Source: an uncultured Bacteroidales bacterium (GTDB lineage: Bacteria; Bacteroidota; Bacteroidia; Bacteroidales; UBA932). From it: a DNA stretch of 49,941 nucleotides. The translations under genes were made by a program, and so were the position numbers. This document shows, piece after piece, positions 34,776 to 43,497 of this stretch. Where the stretch lies: assembly GCA_934700615.1 (NCBI GenBank), contig CAKUXR010000021.1, positions 1-49,941 on the forward strand, written 5' to 3'. Each line of letters starts with the position of its first letter. The stretch's first letter is position 1. A model generated the notes under the pieces. It saw nothing but the letters and a program-made list of their open reading frames with translations, was not told the DNA's origin and did no database searches.

Positions 34776-35720
34776 TCAGACCGTTCCGAGAAGGAGCAGA
34801 ATAAGGCTCAGAAGAACGAATACAAGATCAAGCGCCTTGGAGCGGAGATTCTTCTCGTGGAAGACGACAGCACCGAAGACGAAAGAAACCAGAACGCTGC
34901 TGCGTCTTATCATTGACACGACGGAAATCATCGCTCCCGGCATTGTCAATGCATACAGGTAGGCCAGGTCGGCTGCTGTCAATGCCAGTGAAATGAACGG
35001 GATAGTCCACTTCCAGACGAACGGGACATAATCAGGCTTGGTTCCCTGAACTGCCTGATCCAATGCACGTTTACGCTCCGGCAACCATACCAGAAGCATA
35101 ATGACCCCCATTATCACTGCCTGATACAGATTATACCAGCCCTGTACGAAAAGACGGTCAAGGCCGGCACCGGAAGAGGCCATGAGATATTTGTCGTACA
35201 ATCCGCTGCACGCGCCCAGGACTGCCGCAGCTACAAGCAGAAGCACCCAGACATTTGATTTGAAGTCAATGCCTTCCTTCTTTCCGCTCCGGCTGAGCAT
35301 CCAGAACGAGAAAATGGCCACACAGACTCCGGCCCATTGGAGCAGATTCAGCCTTTCGCCGAAAATCAGCATCGCACCGACAAGCGTCATGACTGGTCTG
35401 GTAGCATTGACAGGACCCACGATGGTCAGCGGCAGCTTCTTTATGGCGAAATATCCGCAAATCCACGATGACAGCACAACGAAAGCTTTGATTATCACCA
35501 ATTTATGCTCTCGCCAACCCCCATCAGGTATATAAAGGCTGTTGTCCGGGGATATCATCCCGGTCAACGAGCCGACAATGGAAGGCAGGAAGAAAAGAGT
35601 GCAGATTACGGTATTTATGAGAAGCACCGGGATGACTGCGTTCCCCTGCAGCGACTTCTTCTTGAATACATCATAAAGTCCCAGCAATGACGCTGAGACT
35701 AACGCATAGACAACCCACAT
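34776..35720 (-). CDS. EamA/DMT-family transporter
   Basis: Membrane protein of 314 residues with ten predicted helices arranged as two EamA repeats (about 1-135 and 155-310). Each repeat is a typical drug/metabolite transporter half. The opening WVVYALVSASLLGLYDVFKKKSL and the conserved VGPVNATRPVMTLVGAMLIFGE segment fit the family. The substrate is unknown. It lies 14 bases downstream of yicC and is probably co-transcribed with it. CATTGTCAATG, which contains GTCAATG, occurs within it (34941-34951). Confidence 0.88.
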   Translation of the reverse strand: MWVVYALVSASLLGLYDVFKKKSLQGNAVIPVLLINTVICTLFFLPSIVGSLTGMISPDNSLYIPDGGWREHKLVIIKAFVVLSSWICGYFAIKKLPLTIVGPVNATRPVMTLVGAMLIFGERLNLLQWAGVCVAIFSFWMLSRSGKKEGIDFKSNVWVLLLVAAAVLGACSGLYDKYLMASSGAGLDRLFVQGWYNLYQAVIMGVIMLLVWLPERKRALDQAVQGTKPDYVPFVWKWTIPFISLALTAADLAYLYALTMPGAMISVVSMIRRSSVLVSFVFGAVVFHEKNLRSKALDLVFVLLSLILLLLGTV

Positions 35721-35734
35721 TTTCAGAAACAGGA

Positions 35735-36610
35735 TTACAGGATGTTCATCGACTGCTCACGGATTTTCTCCAGTTCGTCCTTCATTCTGACTACGACTTT
35801 CTGGATACCCGCATGATTTGCCTTCGAACCTGTCGTATTGATTTCACGGCCCATCTCCTGGATAATGAATCCGAGTTTCTTTCCAGGATATTCGTCAGCA
35901 TCGATAGTGTCCATGAAATATTTGCAATGCTGGCGGAGACGTACCTTCTCTTCATTGATATCGAACTTCTCGAGATAATAAATCATCTCCTCCTCGAAAC
36001 GGCTCTGGTCCGGCTTGAGCTGAAGCTCGGAAATGGCCTTCTCAAGCTTGGCTCTGACAGCCGCAATACGCTCACCCTCAAATGATTCCACCTCATTCTC
36101 CAGATTCAGGATATTCTGCACTCTGCCGGTCACATCCTTATAAAGAGCGACACCCTCGCGCGAACGGTAGTCACAAGTATTGCTGATCGCCTCATCAATT
36201 GCCGCCTCGACTGCCGCCCAGTTTTCCGCAGTAATCACATCCTGACGGGTATTGTCAATGACATCAGGGAATCTGATGATGGAATTCAGATACAGAGCTG
36301 AGTCTGCCTTGAGGCCCAGCCTGTCACCCAACTCCGAAATCTGGCGGAAATAGGACTCTGCCATATCGGCATTGATATGCTTCGCTGACGAAACGGCATT
36401 GGCCTCATAAGTCACGAAGAAGTCAATGGTGCCCCGGTGAAGCCTGTCCGCAAGTTTCTGACGCACGAGAAGTTCCTTATCTTTCGGAAGGAGTGAAGAC
36501 TTGATGTTTACATCCGCGGTCTTTCCGTTGAGAGTTCTGATTTCTATTGTAATCTTTCCGGATTCCAGGCAAGCCTCAGCTTTGCCGTATCCTGTCATTG
36601 ACTTGATCAT
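35735..36610 (-). CDS. YicC/YloC-family endoribonuclease
   Basis: Protein of 291 residues with the family opening MIKSMTGYGKAE. The C-terminal domain contains the conserved EEMIYYLEKFDINEE, RLRQHCKYF, KLGFIIQEMGRE and the final NTTGSKAN region. YicC/YloC proteins are hexameric endoribonucleases that help RNA turnover, in E. coli including degradation of the small RNA RyhB. All hallmark segments are present and the length is typical. It is divergent from glnS. Confidence 0.93.
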   Translation of the reverse strand: MIKSMTGYGKAEACLESGKITIEIRTLNGKTADVNIKSSLLPKDKELLVRQKLADRLHRGTIDFFVTYEANAVSSAKHINADMAESYFRQISELGDRLGLKADSALYLNSIIRFPDVIDNTRQDVITAENWAAVEAAIDEAISNTCDYRSREGVALYKDVTGRVQNILNLENEVESFEGERIAAVRAKLEKAISELQLKPDQSRFEEEMIYYLEKFDINEEKVRLRQHCKYFMDTIDADEYPGKKLGFIIQEMGREINTTGSKANHAGIQKVVVRMKDELEKIREQSMNIL

Positions 36611-36679
36611 ATCCTAAACCTTAAAATTTATCATTCTCCGGCGCGGATAAACCATTGTCGCACATCCGCCCGTGGGCTG

Positions 36680-36687
36680 CAAAATTA
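36680..36687 (-). promoter_or_regulatory. -7 box of yicC
   Basis: CAAAATTA reads TAATTTTG on the minus strand, 70 bases before the yicC ATG. It is identical to the -7 box of the epimerase gene. No clear -33 element is seen. Confidence 0.5.
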
Positions 36688-36721
36688 GTAAAATTCTTAC
36701 GGATTTTCATGGATTTTTTCT

Positions 36722-36729
36722 TATGTTTG
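36722..36729 (+). promoter_or_regulatory. -7 box of glnS
   Basis: TATGTTTG matches TAnnTTTG, 48 bases before the glnS ATG. The -33 box is weak or absent. It is back to back with the yicC box, 34 bases apart. Confidence 0.6.
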
Positions 36730-36776
36730 CAAATTATGTCAATTCAGATAGACACACCTGTTAGAAAAACATTTTA

Positions 36777-38462
36777 ATGTCAATACATATGGAAGAAGTG
36801 AAGAATGAGGCTGTTGAGCAAAAAAAACTTAATTTCCTCGAAGAAATCATTGAATCAGACCTGAAATCCGGGAAAGTCGACAGTGTACTCACGCGTTTCC
36901 CTCCGGAGCCGAACGGCTACCTGCATCTTGGACACGCAAAGAGCATCTGCATCAATTTCGGACTTGCCCAGAAGCATGGAGGAAAGACGAACTTGCGTTT
37001 TGATGACACGAACCCTACAAAGGAAGACACCGAATACGTAGATTCCATCAAGGAGGACATCCAGTGGCTCGGCTTCCAGTGGGACAAAGAGAAATATGCT
37101 TCCGACTATTTTGACCAGCTCTATGAATGGGCTGAAGAACTCATAAAGAGAGGTCTCGCATATGTCGATGACCAGACCCAGGAGGAAATCAGCAAAGGAC
37201 GCGGCACAGTGGACAAACCTGGTGTCGAGAGCCCATACAGGAACAGGAGCGTAGAGGAGAACCTTCAGATTTTCCGCGACATGAAAGCGGGCAAATATGC
37301 TGACGGCGAAAAGGTGCTCAGAGCCAAAATCGACATGGCCAGCCCTAACATGATGTTCCGTGACCCGCTTCTCTACCGTATCAAGCATGCATCACATCAC
37401 CGCACAGGCGACAAATGGTGCATCTATCCTATGTACGATTTCACACATGGACAGTGCGACTCCATCGAGCATATAACACACTCTATCTGTACTCTTGAGT
37501 TCGATGTCCACAGACCTCTGTACGACTGGTTCATCAAGACATTGGATATCTATCCTTCTCACCAGTACGAATTTGCGAGACTGAACCTCACATATACTCT
37601 CATGAGCAAGAGAAAACTTCTGGAACTTGTCCAGAAAGGTCTCGTGAGCGGATGGAACGACCCCCGTATGCCTACGCTCTGCGGCGTAAGAAGAAGAGGC
37701 TACACGGCAGAAGCCCTCAAGATGTTCTGCGAGAAGATCGGCGTTTCTAAACGTGACCAGCTCATGGACATCCAGCTGCTCGAATGGTGCGTACGGCAGG
37801 ACCTCAACGCAAGATCCAACCGCTACATGGTCGTAGAGGACCCTATCAAGGTTACTCTCACGAACTGGGAGCCGGGCAAAGTGGAGTGGTTCGACTGCCC
37901 TCTCAACCCTGCAGAACCGGAAGGCGCTACAAGAAAGGTTCCGTTCACCGGTGAACTCTATATCAGCCGTGCCGACTTCATGGAGGAGGCTCCTAAGAAG
38001 TTCTTCAGACTGAAACCTGACGGAGAGGTCAGACTCAAATATACCTATATCATCAAGTGCAACGAGGTGATAAAGGATGCTGAAGGCAATGTCACTGAGC
38101 TCAAATGTACATTCGACCCTTCTACCCGTCCGGGCAGCGGAGAGTGGAGAAGCGTAAAGGGCACCATCCACTGGGTATCCACAGAACATGCAAAAGAGGT
38201 CGAGCTCCGCAAATACGACAGACTCTTCACTCTTGCCGATATGAGCCAGGTACCTGAGGACAAGGACTACAAGGACTTCCTGAATCCGGAGTCACTCGTA
38301 ATCGGCAAGGGTTACGCCGAGCCGGCACTTCTGGAAGACAACTCCGGAATTGCAGTACAGTTCGAGCGTGACGGATACTTCTTCAAGGATCCGGACAGCA
38401 CACCGGAACATCCTGTATTCAACAGGACCACCACACTCAAGGATTCCTACAAACCGGAATAA
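36777..38462 (+). CDS. glnS: Glutaminyl-tRNA synthetase
   Basis: Class I aminoacyl-tRNA synthetase of 561 residues that charges tRNA-Gln directly. The HIGH motif appears as PEPNGYLHLGHAKS, and the KMSKS equivalent as YTLMSKRKL. The GlnRS-specific middle segment GWNDPRMPTLCGVRRRGY and the C-terminal anticodon-binding beta-barrels complete the protein. A second ATG 12 bases downstream (MEEVKNE) is an alternative start. The gene has highly expressed codon usage and lacks CATTGAC/GTCAATG. Confidence 0.97.
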   Translation: MSIHMEEVKNEAVEQKKLNFLEEIIESDLKSGKVDSVLTRFPPEPNGYLHLGHAKSICINFGLAQKHGGKTNLRFDDTNPTKEDTEYVDSIKEDIQWLGFQWDKEKYASDYFDQLYEWAEELIKRGLAYVDDQTQEEISKGRGTVDKPGVESPYRNRSVEENLQIFRDMKAGKYADGEKVLRAKIDMASPNMMFRDPLLYRIKHASHHRTGDKWCIYPMYDFTHGQCDSIEHITHSICTLEFDVHRPLYDWFIKTLDIYPSHQYEFARLNLTYTLMSKRKLLELVQKGLVSGWNDPRMPTLCGVRRRGYTAEALKMFCEKIGVSKRDQLMDIQLLEWCVRQDLNARSNRYMVVEDPIKVTLTNWEPGKVEWFDCPLNPAEPEGATRKVPFTGELYISRADFMEEAPKKFFRLKPDGEVRLKYTYIIKCNEVIKDAEGNVTELKCTFDPSTRPGSGEWRSVKGTIHWVSTEHAKEVELRKYDRLFTLADMSQVPEDKDYKDFLNPESLVIGKGYAEPALLEDNSGIAVQFERDGYFFKDPDSTPEHPVFNRTTTLKDSYKPE

Positions 38463-38481
38463 TCTATCCTGCATATAGAAA

Positions 38482-38514
38482 AGGCCTCCGTCCCTGATTT
38501 AGGAACGGAGGCCT
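38482..38514. terminator. Bidirectional terminator between glnS and the DeoR-type regulator
   Basis: AGGCCTCCGT (38482-38491) and ACGGAGGCCT (38505-38514) form a perfect 10-bp GC-rich stem with a 13-base loop that may pair further. A-rich bases precede it, and an A/T-rich stretch follows. It sits between convergent genes. Confidence 0.85.
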
Positions 38515-38560
38515 GAATATTTAGTAACCTTCAAATAGACGACCTACATCAGATAAGGTA

Positions 38561-39373
38561 TTATTTCGAAGTAGGAACCACTGTCACCTCGATTCCCATG
38601 TCCTGGAGACTTTCCAGATACATCTGGGGGATCTTGTCATCAGTGATGATATGGTCGATTTCACCCACATCGCATATCTTGCTGAAGCCCTTCTTGCCGA
38701 ACTTGCTGCTGTCGACCAGAAGAACCGTCTGCTGTGACGTGCTCATCATCATACGGTTGAGATTGGCCTCCATCATATTGGTAGTAGTAACTCCAAACTC
38801 GATATCCACACCGTCAGCACCCATAAGGAGGAGATTGCAATTGAAATATTTCAGCATATCCTCAGCAAAGGAACCGACCACTGACACTGAACTCTCTCGC
38901 ACGATGCCGCCAAGCTGTACTACATCAATGTCTTTATTCTGAGACAGGAGCGAAGAAGCTGATACAGAAGCTGATATGACTGTAATATTCTTCTTGTCCA
39001 CCAATTCTTTGGCAGCATACAGAATGGAAGTTCCAGAAGCCATCAGGATAGAATCATGCTCATTCACAAGCTTTGCTGCAGCCTTTCCGATAGCTCTCTT
39101 CTCCAACACAAACTGCTTTTCCTTCTCATTGATATGACGGTCACCGATATACGGACTGATCGGAATCGCCCTTCCGTGGGTCCTGTAAAGTTTGTTCTGT
39201 TTCTCTAGAGCCGACAAATCCTTACGGATAGTTACCTCAGAAACATCAAGCCTTTCAGCCAGATCGGATACGGAAACGCTTCCCTGAAGCTGAAGAATAT
39301 CCAGAATCGACTTGTGACGTTCCGTAAGCGATGTCAACGACTCCTGTTCCTGCAAATTATTAATTTGTGCCAT
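38561..39373 (-). CDS. DeoR/GlpR-family transcriptional regulator
   Basis: Repressor of 270 residues. The N-terminal DeoR helix-turn-helix (about 20-75) includes VSVSDLAERLDVSEVTIRKDL. The DeoRC sugar-phosphate sensing domain includes MASGTSILYAAKEL and LLMGADGVDIEFGVTT. Members usually sense phosphorylated sugars and repress carbohydrate operons. The gene is 12 bases downstream of the metallophosphatase gene, so it may belong to that operon. Its targets are unknown. The divergent epimerase/porter genes 5 kb away are one possible target, but nothing in the sequence proves it. Confidence 0.92.
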   Translation of the reverse strand: MAQINNLQEQESLTSLTERHKSILDILQLQGSVSVSDLAERLDVSEVTIRKDLSALEKQNKLYRTHGRAIPISPYIGDRHINEKEKQFVLEKRAIGKAAAKLVNEHDSILMASGTSILYAAKELVDKKNITVISASVSASSLLSQNKDIDVVQLGGIVRESSVSVVGSFAEDMLKYFNCNLLLMGADGVDIEFGVTTTNMMEANLNRMMMSTSQQTVLLVDSSKFGKKGFSKICDVGEIDHIITDDKIPQMYLESLQDMGIEVTVVPTSK

Positions 39374-39385
39374 ACAACTTATTGG

Positions 39386-40216
39386 TTATTTTCTGTTTAT
39401 GTCAATCTGTCCGATATTCAGACCCCAACATCCGTCCTGAACGATAGGAATCATCTTTCCGTCCAGATTGCTGCGATATTCGATTTTGTCAAGGAAAGTG
39501 TGAGAGTGTCCGCCCACGACCAAATCGATATTCCTTGTTCCTGCAACGAGTTTCTGGTCATTGAACCCGCCCTCGTCAAAACCGAGATGGGTAAGGAAAA
39601 TCACCATATCGCATTTCTGCTCATTCTTCAGATAAGCCGCCCACTTGTTCGCTGTCTCCAGATCGTCAAGATGAGGAAGCCTGTCCGCTATCTCCCTGGA
39701 AACCACACGGGTAATATCGGTAAGCATACCCACTACACCTATTTTCATACCAGCCTTGCGGACAATGGCATAAGGCTTCACATACTTTCCGAGTTCGAAT
39801 GACGAGAAGTCATAATTGGCGCAGACGACAGGGCATTTGACAGATGAAAGCCTCCTTGCGAGCTCTTCAGTGCCATTGTCAAACTCATGGTTTCCCAGCG
39901 TAATCACATCATATTTCAATGCATTGATGAGAGAAATCTCTATATCCCCGTTAAGCAACGTAAAATATGAAGTTCCCTGACTGAAATCGCCGGCATGGAG
40001 AAGAAGGACATTTTTCTTTCCGTCAGCAGTCCTTACACTATCCACATAAGCCGCACGCTCGATAACACCACCCAGACCACCTTTCTCTGCCCTCTCACGG
40101 AGAGGCTCCTCATGACTGTGAGTATCATTGAGATGAAGCACAACAAGGTTCTTCTGTGCGAAAGCCGCAGTCGCGGTAAGCATAATCATCAATGCCGATA
40201 CTACTATCTTTCTCAT
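39386..40216 (-). CDS. Exported metallophosphatase domain protein (N-terminal half of a split 5'-nucleotidase)
   Basis: A calcineurin-type phosphatase of 276 residues that matches the catalytic domain of UshA-like 5'-nucleotidases. A signal peptide is at about 1-20 (MRKIVVSALM to AFA). The metal blocks are LNDTHSHE (D31, H33), HAGDFSQG, LGNHEFDNG, THLGFDEG and GGHSHTF. The substrate-binding C-terminal domain is absent and is encoded by the gene just upstream. An earlier start is in frame but would overlap that gene. The ATG at 40216 places a normal signal peptide first. Confidence 0.9.
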   Translation of the reverse strand: MRKIVVSALMIMLTATAAFAQKNLVVLHLNDTHSHEEPLRERAEKGGLGGVIERAAYVDSVRTADGKKNVLLLHAGDFSQGTSYFTLLNGDIEISLINALKYDVITLGNHEFDNGTEELARRLSSVKCPVVCANYDFSSFELGKYVKPYAIVRKAGMKIGVVGMLTDITRVVSREIADRLPHLDDLETANKWAAYLKNEQKCDMVIFLTHLGFDEGGFNDQKLVAGTRNIDLVVGGHSHTFLDKIEYRSNLDGKMIPIVQDGCWGLNIGQIDINRK

Positions 40217-40232
40217 AATCATCCACGTTTTC

Positions 40233-41075
40233 TTATTCCACAATTCTGACTCTTCCGTCAGCCTTATATGCCAGAGGTTTTCCCTCAGCCGTAAGTTTCT
40301 TCACACAAGGAAGGACAATGTCAATGATATACTTGTCAATGACAGTCTGGCTCACCGCATTCTTGGCCAGATGATAACCGTCGCCTCCGTTCAAAAGGAA
40401 GTCAATGGTAACCACTCCGTAAACCTTGTCGTCATCCAGCGGTTCCCCGCCGATTTCCACACTCAGGAGTTTGCCGGACTTGGAGCCGATACAGCGGACA
40501 CCGCCGATTACCTGCCATCCCGTAGAAGCCATCTGTTCACAGACTTCACGGATTTCCTTGCCCCTCAACTCCAGATAACACATCTTGTTACGGAACGGGA
40601 ACATTGACAGGATGTCATCCAGAAGCACATTTCCTTTGGGAACATCCACGCGGATTCCTCCGAAGTTCGCAAAGCCGAAATCAACTTTCTTTCCGGTGAT
40701 TTCAGAGCACTGGTCCATCAGCAAATCTATGAACCAGTCAGAAAGCGCACACTCCGGAGCATGCTTTATCATAGCCTCCGGCGCATAGGCTATAACCTGC
40801 TTTACATCAGCCATTTTGGCCTGCGCATCTATCATCACCTTCGCCGCAGTTCTTGTGGAACCTTTCTTGAACACCCTGCCATCCGGAGCGAAATACTTCC
40901 TTCCTTTCACTTCTCCCATGGCTTCCTTCACATTGTCGGCATTGGCGAATGTGACACCTGTCCTGGTTCCGTTCATTTCGACGCTTTTCCAGCCGAAAGA
41001 ATACTCCTGCCCTACTGACGTCAATGAAACGGCCAGCATCACGGCAACGGCGAAACAACTTTTATTAACTCTCAT
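40233..41075 (-). CDS. Exported 5'-nucleotidase C-terminal domain protein
   Basis: Protein of 280 residues that corresponds to the 5_nucleotid_C substrate-binding domain of UshA-like enzymes. It carries FANFGGIRVDVPKG and NGGDGYHLAKNAV, which bind and stack the nucleoside. A signal peptide is at about 1-22 (MRVNKSCFAVAVMLAVSL), so it is exported separately from the catalytic half encoded just downstream. The two presumably assemble in the periplasm to hydrolyse nucleotides. It starts 2 bases after the ABC permease stop and is therefore in the same operon. Confidence 0.9.
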   Translation of the reverse strand: MRVNKSCFAVAVMLAVSLTSVGQEYSFGWKSVEMNGTRTGVTFANADNVKEAMGEVKGRKYFAPDGRVFKKGSTRTAAKVMIDAQAKMADVKQVIAYAPEAMIKHAPECALSDWFIDLLMDQCSEITGKKVDFGFANFGGIRVDVPKGNVLLDDILSMFPFRNKMCYLELRGKEIREVCEQMASTGWQVIGGVRCIGSKSGKLLSVEIGGEPLDDDKVYGVVTIDFLLNGGDGYHLAKNAVSQTVIDKYIIDIVLPCVKKLTAEGKPLAYKADGRVRIVE

Positions 41076-41077
41076 AA

Positions 41078-42451
41078 CTATTTCATTTTTAACCATTTCC
41101 AAAGGTCTTTAAATGTCGACTTCTTGCCGAACATCAGGATACCCACCTTATAGATCTTCGCTGAAACCCACGCACAGAAGAAGAAGGTAAGTATCAGTAT
41201 CACGACAGACAGGACAATCTGCCATGTAGGCACTCCGAACAGGACACGGGTCAGCATGACCATAGGCGACGTGAACGGAATCATGGAGCCCCAGAACACA
41301 AGACCGCTGTCAGGAGACTTGTATGCGAACATCGCGATGAAGAAACCTATCATCAGAGGAATTGTCAATGGCAGTATAAGCTGCTGGCTGTCAGCTTCAT
41401 TCTCGACAGCGGAACCGATTGCTGCAAAGAGAGATGCGTACAACAGGTATCCGAAGACGAAGAAGAGAAGGAAGACAACGATCAGCTGGACATAATTGAT
41501 TCCAGCCAATGTCGATAGGATTGTCGTCAGTTCTGAAGGCTGGCCTGCTGAAGCCACATCCACAGGAAGCGTATCTGCTGCAACGCCCATGCCCCCGGCC
41601 ATCTGTGTAATCTGCGCAGTAGGGTCCGCACCGGCAGCATCGCTGAGGAAACCGGTGCCGAAAATACCGCCGACCACAGCCAGAATCAGGATTGTCAATG
41701 CAATCCACATGAAGAACTGTGTCAATGCTACCATGGCAACGCCGATTATCTTGCCGAAAAGCAACTCGGTAGCTTTCACTGATGAGACAAGCACCTCCAC
41801 GACGCGGCTGGATTTTTCTTCAATGACACTGGACATCACCATTCCGCAGAACATGGAAATAAACATGTAGATAACCATGCCGAGTATCATTGACAGGAAC
41901 ATGTACATGCTTGACTCATTGAGAGTTTCATTGCCGGCTTCATCCATCTTGTATGATACGAGGCTGATGTCCGGCTTGACGCTCTCCATGATTTCGTCAA
42001 GGCCTGCGATGCCGTATGACTTGATGCGGTAGTCCTCCACAGCATCATTGATCTTTCTCTGTATCGACTCTGTCATCTCGATTCCGAGAGGCTTCTCGGC
42101 ATAAGATGACGCCGAAACCGTCTTGTTCAAACTGTCCAGAGGTGAGATCACCAGGAGAGCATCCATTCCGACACTTTCCAGATTTTTCTTGAGTTCTTCA
42201 GGGTCAGCCCCAGGAAACTCCTGGAATGTGGCCGTCTCATTGTCATCCAGGAAAGGCATGACGATTCCGGACTCATCCACGACTGCTATTTTCTTGGACT
42301 CTTCCTTGGCCATCACCATTATGATTGACGGCAGGGAGCACAATACCGCAAAAAGTATCGGAACAAGGAAAGTTGTAATCAGAAATGACTTTTTCTTCAC
42401 GCGTGTAAGATATTCGCGTTTGATGATGATATTTACGATATGCAGGTTCAT
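41078..42451 (-). CDS. ABC exporter permease (NatB-like, ABC-2 family)
   Basis: Membrane subunit of 457 residues. TM1 is at about 22-45, a large extracytoplasmic loop of about 140 residues follows, and five or six further helices lie in the second half. The conserved SSRVVEVLVSSVKATELLFGKIIG segment is present. The layout matches NatB/ABC2_membrane_3 exporters, which are paired with NatA-type ATPases for Na+ or drug/lipid efflux. It lies 2 bases downstream of its ATPase gene. Confidence 0.9.
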   Translation of the reverse strand: MNLHIVNIIIKREYLTRVKKKSFLITTFLVPILFAVLCSLPSIIMVMAKEESKKIAVVDESGIVMPFLDDNETATFQEFPGADPEELKKNLESVGMDALLVISPLDSLNKTVSASSYAEKPLGIEMTESIQRKINDAVEDYRIKSYGIAGLDEIMESVKPDISLVSYKMDEAGNETLNESSMYMFLSMILGMVIYMFISMFCGMVMSSVIEEKSSRVVEVLVSSVKATELLFGKIIGVAMVALTQFFMWIALTILILAVVGGIFGTGFLSDAAGADPTAQITQMAGGMGVAADTLPVDVASAGQPSELTTILSTLAGINYVQLIVVFLLFFVFGYLLYASLFAAIGSAVENEADSQQLILPLTIPLMIGFFIAMFAYKSPDSGLVFWGSMIPFTSPMVMLTRVLFGVPTWQIVLSVVILILTFFFCAWVSAKIYKVGILMFGKKSTFKDLWKWLKMK

Positions 42452-42453
42452 GG

Positions 42454-43368
42454 TTAAGCTCCTTCTGTTACAAGTTTGATGAAAATATCGTTCATTCGAG
42501 GAAGCAGTTCCTTATATGAATTGACAGTCAGATTCTGTCCGAGGACTGCTGCAAGCACCTCATTTCCAAGGCCTTCATGATCGAGAGAAAGCACGGCGGT
42601 ATGACGCCCGGAATCATTGGCATCTGACAGGATGCTGAACATTCCCTCCACCGGCCGGAGCTGGGATTCGCCTGTATAGATAAGTTCGACGTGGTTGTTT
42701 CCGTATTTGCGGCGGATATCTTCCACGCCGCCTGTAATCACGAGTCTGGACTTATTGATAAGTGCAATACTGTCACAGAGTTCCTCCACAGATTCCATGT
42801 TGTGGGTGGAAAGGATAATGGTAGCCCCCTGCTCCTTGAGTTCCAGGATTTCCTTTCTTATCAGTTCGGCATTGACAGGGTCAAAACCTGAAAACGGCTC
42901 ATCCAGAATCATGAGTGACGGCTTGTGGACTATCGTGGTTATGAACTGGACTTTCTGGGCCATTCCCTTGGAAAGTTCCTCAACCTTCTTTTTCCACCAG
43001 TCCTGGATTCCGAATTTGATGAACCACTTCTTAAGTTCGTTCTTGGCATCTTTCTCGCTCATGCCCTTAAGCTGGGCGAGATACATTGCCTGGTCCCCGA
43101 CTTCCATCTTCCTGTACAGTCCCCTCTCCTCCGGGAGGTAGCCGATTTTCTCGACATCACGCTGAGTTATAGGACGTCCGTCGAAAAGGACTTCACCCGA
43201 ATTCGGTATGGTGATTCTGTTGATAATTCTGATCATAGTGGTCTTTCCGGCACCGTTCGGTCCGAGAAGTCCAAAAATCTGTCCCTTAGGAATTTCAAGG
43301 CTCACGTGGTCCAAGGCCACTTTTTCGCCGAAATTCTTGCAGATGTCTTTACATTCAATAAGCGACAT
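42454..43368 (-). CDS. ABC exporter ATPase (NatA-like)
   Basis: ATP-binding subunit of 304 residues. Walker A is GPNGAGKTT, the signature is LSKGMAQKVQF (a degenerate LSGGQ, usual for this subgroup), Walker B is LMILDEPFSGFD and the H-loop is STHNMES. The last 75 or so residues form a DUF4162-like domain. It works with the downstream permease. It is the first gene of a run that continues into the split 5'-nucleotidase and the DeoR-type regulator. Confidence 0.92.
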   Translation of the reverse strand: MSLIECKDICKNFGEKVALDHVSLEIPKGQIFGLLGPNGAGKTTMIRIINRITIPNSGEVLFDGRPITQRDVEKIGYLPEERGLYRKMEVGDQAMYLAQLKGMSEKDAKNELKKWFIKFGIQDWWKKKVEELSKGMAQKVQFITTIVHKPSLMILDEPFSGFDPVNAELIRKEILELKEQGATIILSTHNMESVEELCDSIALINKSRLVITGGVEDIRRKYGNNHVELIYTGESQLRPVEGMFSILSDANDSGRHTAVLSLDHEGLGNEVLAAVLGQNLTVNSYKELLPRMNDIFIKLVTEGA

Positions 43369-43481
43369 TGTATTAAGTGCGTTATAATTATTCCCGTAAA
43401 TATAAGAAGAATCCGCCGAATAACAGTTACTATAAGGTTTCGATTGCTTTAAGTTTTCCTCACAAAACCGGGAAAGCCATG

Positions 43482-43495
43482 CACGGATTTCCGTG
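43482..43495 (-). terminator. Possible weak terminator after holA
   Basis: CACGGATTTCCGTG folds into a 6-bp stem with a 2-base turn right after the holA stop codon. It is short, and only scattered T follow on the minus strand, so this is a weak call. Confidence 0.3.
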
Positions 43496-43497
43496 GG

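Noticed and set aside
39386..41075. Frameshifted 5'-nucleotidase gene
   Set aside because: The halves are in reversed order and each has its own signal peptide, so they are two genes and not a broken one.
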